Assembly: GCA_040902585.1 (NCBI GenBank)
Contig: JBBDXA010000164.1
Coordinates: 1-21,100 of the forward strand
Origin: JBBDXA01 sp040902585
GTDB lineage: Bacteria; Planctomycetota; Phycisphaerae; Phycisphaerales; Phycisphaeraceae
DNA length: 21,100 nucleotides
Direction: 5' to 3'
Below, one piece after another: positions 19,588 through 21,100 of the stretch. The notes under the pieces were generated by a model. It saw nothing but the letters and a program-made list of their open reading frames with translations. It ran no database searches and had not been told where the DNA came from. Both the position numbers and the translations under genes were made by a program. Within the stretch, counting starts at the first letter, position 1, and every line of letters begins with the position of its first letter.

Positions 19588-20073
19588 ATGCCAACGCCCA
19601 AGAAAAAGACAACCAGGAAAGCCGCGAAGAAAGCTACTGCAAAGGTCGCCAAGCCCGTGGAGAAAGCTCTCGCCGCCCCGCCCGCCGAGGCGACGCCCAA
19701 GCCGCGCAAGCGCAGCAAGCCTGCCGCGGAAGAGGGGCGCAAGTTCGCTATTGAAGCCGCCCGCCTGATGCGCGATCTGCACTGCGAGCACATCGACATC
19801 TTCGATGTGCGCGGCAAGAGCGATGTGATGGACTTCCTGCTCATTGGCTCGGGTACCAGCGATCGGCAGATGCGCTCCGTCGCGGATGATCTCGTGAAAC
19901 TCGGCAAGCAGCACAAGCTCCAAGCCTTCGGCAGGCACGTGGACGGGCCGACGACGTGGGTCGTGATCGACCTGGTCGATGTGGTGATTCATCTCTTCGA
20001 ACCGCAGACCCGCGCGTTCTACGATCTGGAAATGCTCTGGGGCGACGCCCCGAAGGTGGAATGGGAACGGTGA
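19588..20073 (+). CDS. rsfS: Ribosomal silencing factor RsfS
   Basis: 161 residues from the ATG at 19588, 19 nt after the hppA stop, so probably in the same transcript. RsfS binds uL14 on the large subunit and blocks joining of the subunits in stationary phase or starvation. The domain is residues 47-160: IDIFDVRGKSDVMDFLLIGSG, TSDRQMRSVADDL, WVVIDLVDVVIHLFEPQTRAFYDLEMLW. Residues 1-45 are a Lys/Ala/Pro-rich extension (MPTPKKKTTRKAAKKATAK and onward), unusual for the family and suggestive of RNA binding. rsfS is often near nadD or rlmH in other bacteria; neither is seen here. A repeat element starts 7 bp after its stop. Confidence 0.93.
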   Translation: MPTPKKKTTRKAAKKATAKVAKPVEKALAAPPAEATPKPRKRSKPAAEEGRKFAIEAARLMRDLHCEHIDIFDVRGKSDVMDFLLIGSGTSDRQMRSVADDLVKLGKQHKLQAFGRHVDGPTTWVVIDLVDVVIHLFEPQTRAFYDLEMLWGDAPKVEWER

Positions 20074-20080
20074 CCGCTCT

Positions 20081-20270
20081 GATTCCCCTCCATCTTAGGG
20101 AGGGGCCAGGGGAGGGTCGGGCGCACGAATGCCTGAAGCAACCGATTGAACCGAAACTGCATCGGCGTTGCTGTTCATTCGCAAGATGACGTTCGACGCA
20201 GCACCAATCCGCAACGCTGCATTCCATTTGCTCGACCCTCCCCCAGCCCCTCCCTTCAGAGGGAGGGGAG
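20081..20270. repeat. CCCCTCCC-arm element, copy 2
   Basis: The left arm (20081-20127) matches the copy at 16111-16157 almost base for base (GATTCCCCTCC.TCTTAGGG, then AGGGGCCAGGGGAGGGTCGG). The right arm (20231-20270) is the near reverse complement, with CCTCCCCCAGCCCCTCCCTT. The core of about 105 bp is unrelated to that of copy 1 and twice as long. Confidence 0.8.
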
Positions 20271-20278
20271 TAAATCGC

Positions 20279-20284
20279 TACACT
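20279..20284 (+). promoter_or_regulatory. Candidate -10 box TACACT, leaderless position
   Basis: TACACT ends 7 nt before the ATG at 20292. No -35 is recognised; the region upstream is the arm of the repeat element. Confidence 0.4.
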
Positions 20285-20291
20285 CACTCCC

Positions 20292-21100
20292 ATGGACGAC
20301 CCCATCGGCCTCATCGCGGGCGGCGGGCGCCTGCCGGTATTGGTGGCCGAGGGCATGCGCGCTCAGGGCCATCGCGTCGTCTGCATTTCACTGGCTGGCA
20401 ATCATGATCCGCAGCTTGTGCCTCTTTGCGATCGCCTAAAGAGCGTCGGCCTGACCCGCCTGGGAAGCTGGATCCGTCACCTGCGCCGCTTCGGCGCCAA
20501 GCAGGCGGTCATGGTCGGTTACGTCCGCAAGACATCCATGTACGACCCGTGCCGATATCTCAAACACATCCCCGATCTCCGCACGCTGCGCCTCTGGTTC
20601 AAACACAAGCGCCAAGACATGCGAACCAACACCATGCTCGTCGCCCTCGCGGGTGAGCTCGATGCCTCCGGCGTGCGCCTCATCGACGGCGCGCAATTCT
20701 TCAAGCAACACATGGCCACGCACGGCAACCTCACCACGCATCGCCCCGCTGATGCGCAGATGAAGGAGATCGAGCACGGCTGGCGTTACCACCAGATCCT
20801 GAGCGATCTGGACATCAGCCAGGCGATAGCCGTGAGCGGCCGGCGCATCCTTGCGATCGAAGCGATCGAGGGCACCGATGCCCTGATTCGCCGGGCGGGC
20901 ACGTTGTGCCAAGGGCAGGCGTGGACGCTGATCAAGGCGACGAAGCCGAACCAGGATTTAAGGCTCGATCTGCCGGTGATCGGCACGCAGACGATTCTGA
21001 ATATGAAGGAAGCCGGCGGAATGTGCTTGGCGATTGAGGTGGGCAAAGTCATCATGGTGGACAAGCCGCTGATCATCGAAGCGGCCAACGCATCGGGCAT
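20292..21100 (+). CDS. lpxI: UDP-2,3-diacylglucosamine pyrophosphatase LpxI (partial)
   Basis: 269 residues are visible from the ATG at 20292; the frame continues past the window edge. LpxI cleaves UDP-2,3-diacylglucosamine to lipid X and UMP, an early step of lipid A synthesis, and replaces LpxH in many bacteria. The match is clear: MDDPIGLIAGGGRLPVLVAE at the N-terminus, VGYVRKTSMYD, a middle segment with LAGELDASGVRLIDG, then DISQAIAVSGRRILAIEAIE, GTDALIRRAG and NMKEAGGMCLAIEVGK with the conserved Asp/Glu and His-poor core typical of the family. The gene has no Shine-Dalgarno sequence; a TACACT hexamer sits 7 nt before the ATG. Together with the heptose genes it shows an LPS-type outer membrane. 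Confidence 0.95.
   Translation, partial: MDDPIGLIAGGGRLPVLVAEGMRAQGHRVVCISLAGNHDPQLVPLCDRLKSVGLTRLGSWIRHLRRFGAKQAVMVGYVRKTSMYDPCRYLKHIPDLRTLRLWFKHKRQDMRTNTMLVALAGELDASGVRLIDGAQFFKQHMATHGNLTTHRPADAQMKEIEHGWRYHQILSDLDISQAIAVSGRRILAIEAIEGTDALIRRAGTLCQGQAWTLIKATKPNQDLRLDLPVIGTQTILNMKEAGGMCLAIEVGKVIMVDKPLIIEAANASG

Overview
The window looks like a chromosomal segment of a Gram-negative, GC-rich bacterium, most likely a planctomycete of the Phycisphaerae type. This is inferred from the lipopolysaccharide genes (lpxI, a gmhB-like phosphatase, a waaF-like heptosyltransferase, a WaaG-like glycosyltransferase), a pair of small two-helix membrane proteins ending in a CPxC zinc ribbon, a BlaR1-like peptidase with an REGDRP-repeat tail, a long membrane pyrophosphatase, and many first genes without a ribosome binding site. 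No rRNA, tRNA, CRISPR array, phage or transposase gene was seen.

Layout. 1-1310 (minus): N-terminal part of a multi-pass membrane sensor protein, cut by the window edge. 1600-2494: two small orphan genes, a DnaJ-type zinc-knuckle protein and an EF-Tu-domain-2-like protein. Each stop codon lies inside an integron attC-like element. 2561-4024: secreted helical-repeat protein. 4137-4300: cluster of hairpins and a tandem repeat. 4319-5263 (minus): metF. 5324-6726: two minus-strand paralogous membrane zinc-ribbon genes, with one copy of a 126-bp palindromic repeat on each side. 6739-8869 (minus): blaI-blaR1 type repressor/protease operon with a clear terminator, promoter and double operator. 9042-10639 (plus): pyrR-pyrB with a 4-nt overlap. 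10806-11387: gmk. 11457-11723 (minus): small conserved protein. 11810-16074 (plus): envelope sugar genes, namely a GmhB-like phosphatase fused to a long disordered region and a two-helix membrane anchor, then waaF-like and GT4 glycosyltransferases. 16338-20073 (plus): rpsU (bS21), hppA (K+-dependent type pyrophosphatase with an extra domain of about 105 residues), rsfS. 20292 to the end: lpxI, partial.

How the genes fit together. The GmhB-like, WaaF-like, GT4 and LpxI proteins point to lipid A and heptose-containing core synthesis. pyrR-pyrB and gmk are nucleotide synthesis. rpsU and rsfS are translation genes around a pyrophosphate-driven ion pump. The blaI-blaR1 pair is a stress-sensing regulatory module.

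Three patterns stand out. First, several first-in-transcript genes carry a -10-like hexamer only 6-8 nt before the ATG, suggesting leaderless mRNAs, while internal or ribosomal genes (blaR1, rpsU, hppA) have Shine-Dalgarno sequences. Second, intergenic spaces hold at least seven different families of short repeats, several with oppositely oriented arms around an unlike core. Third, the GmhB-like fusion appears to place a soluble heptose phosphatase at the membrane and lacks half of the usual zinc ligands.
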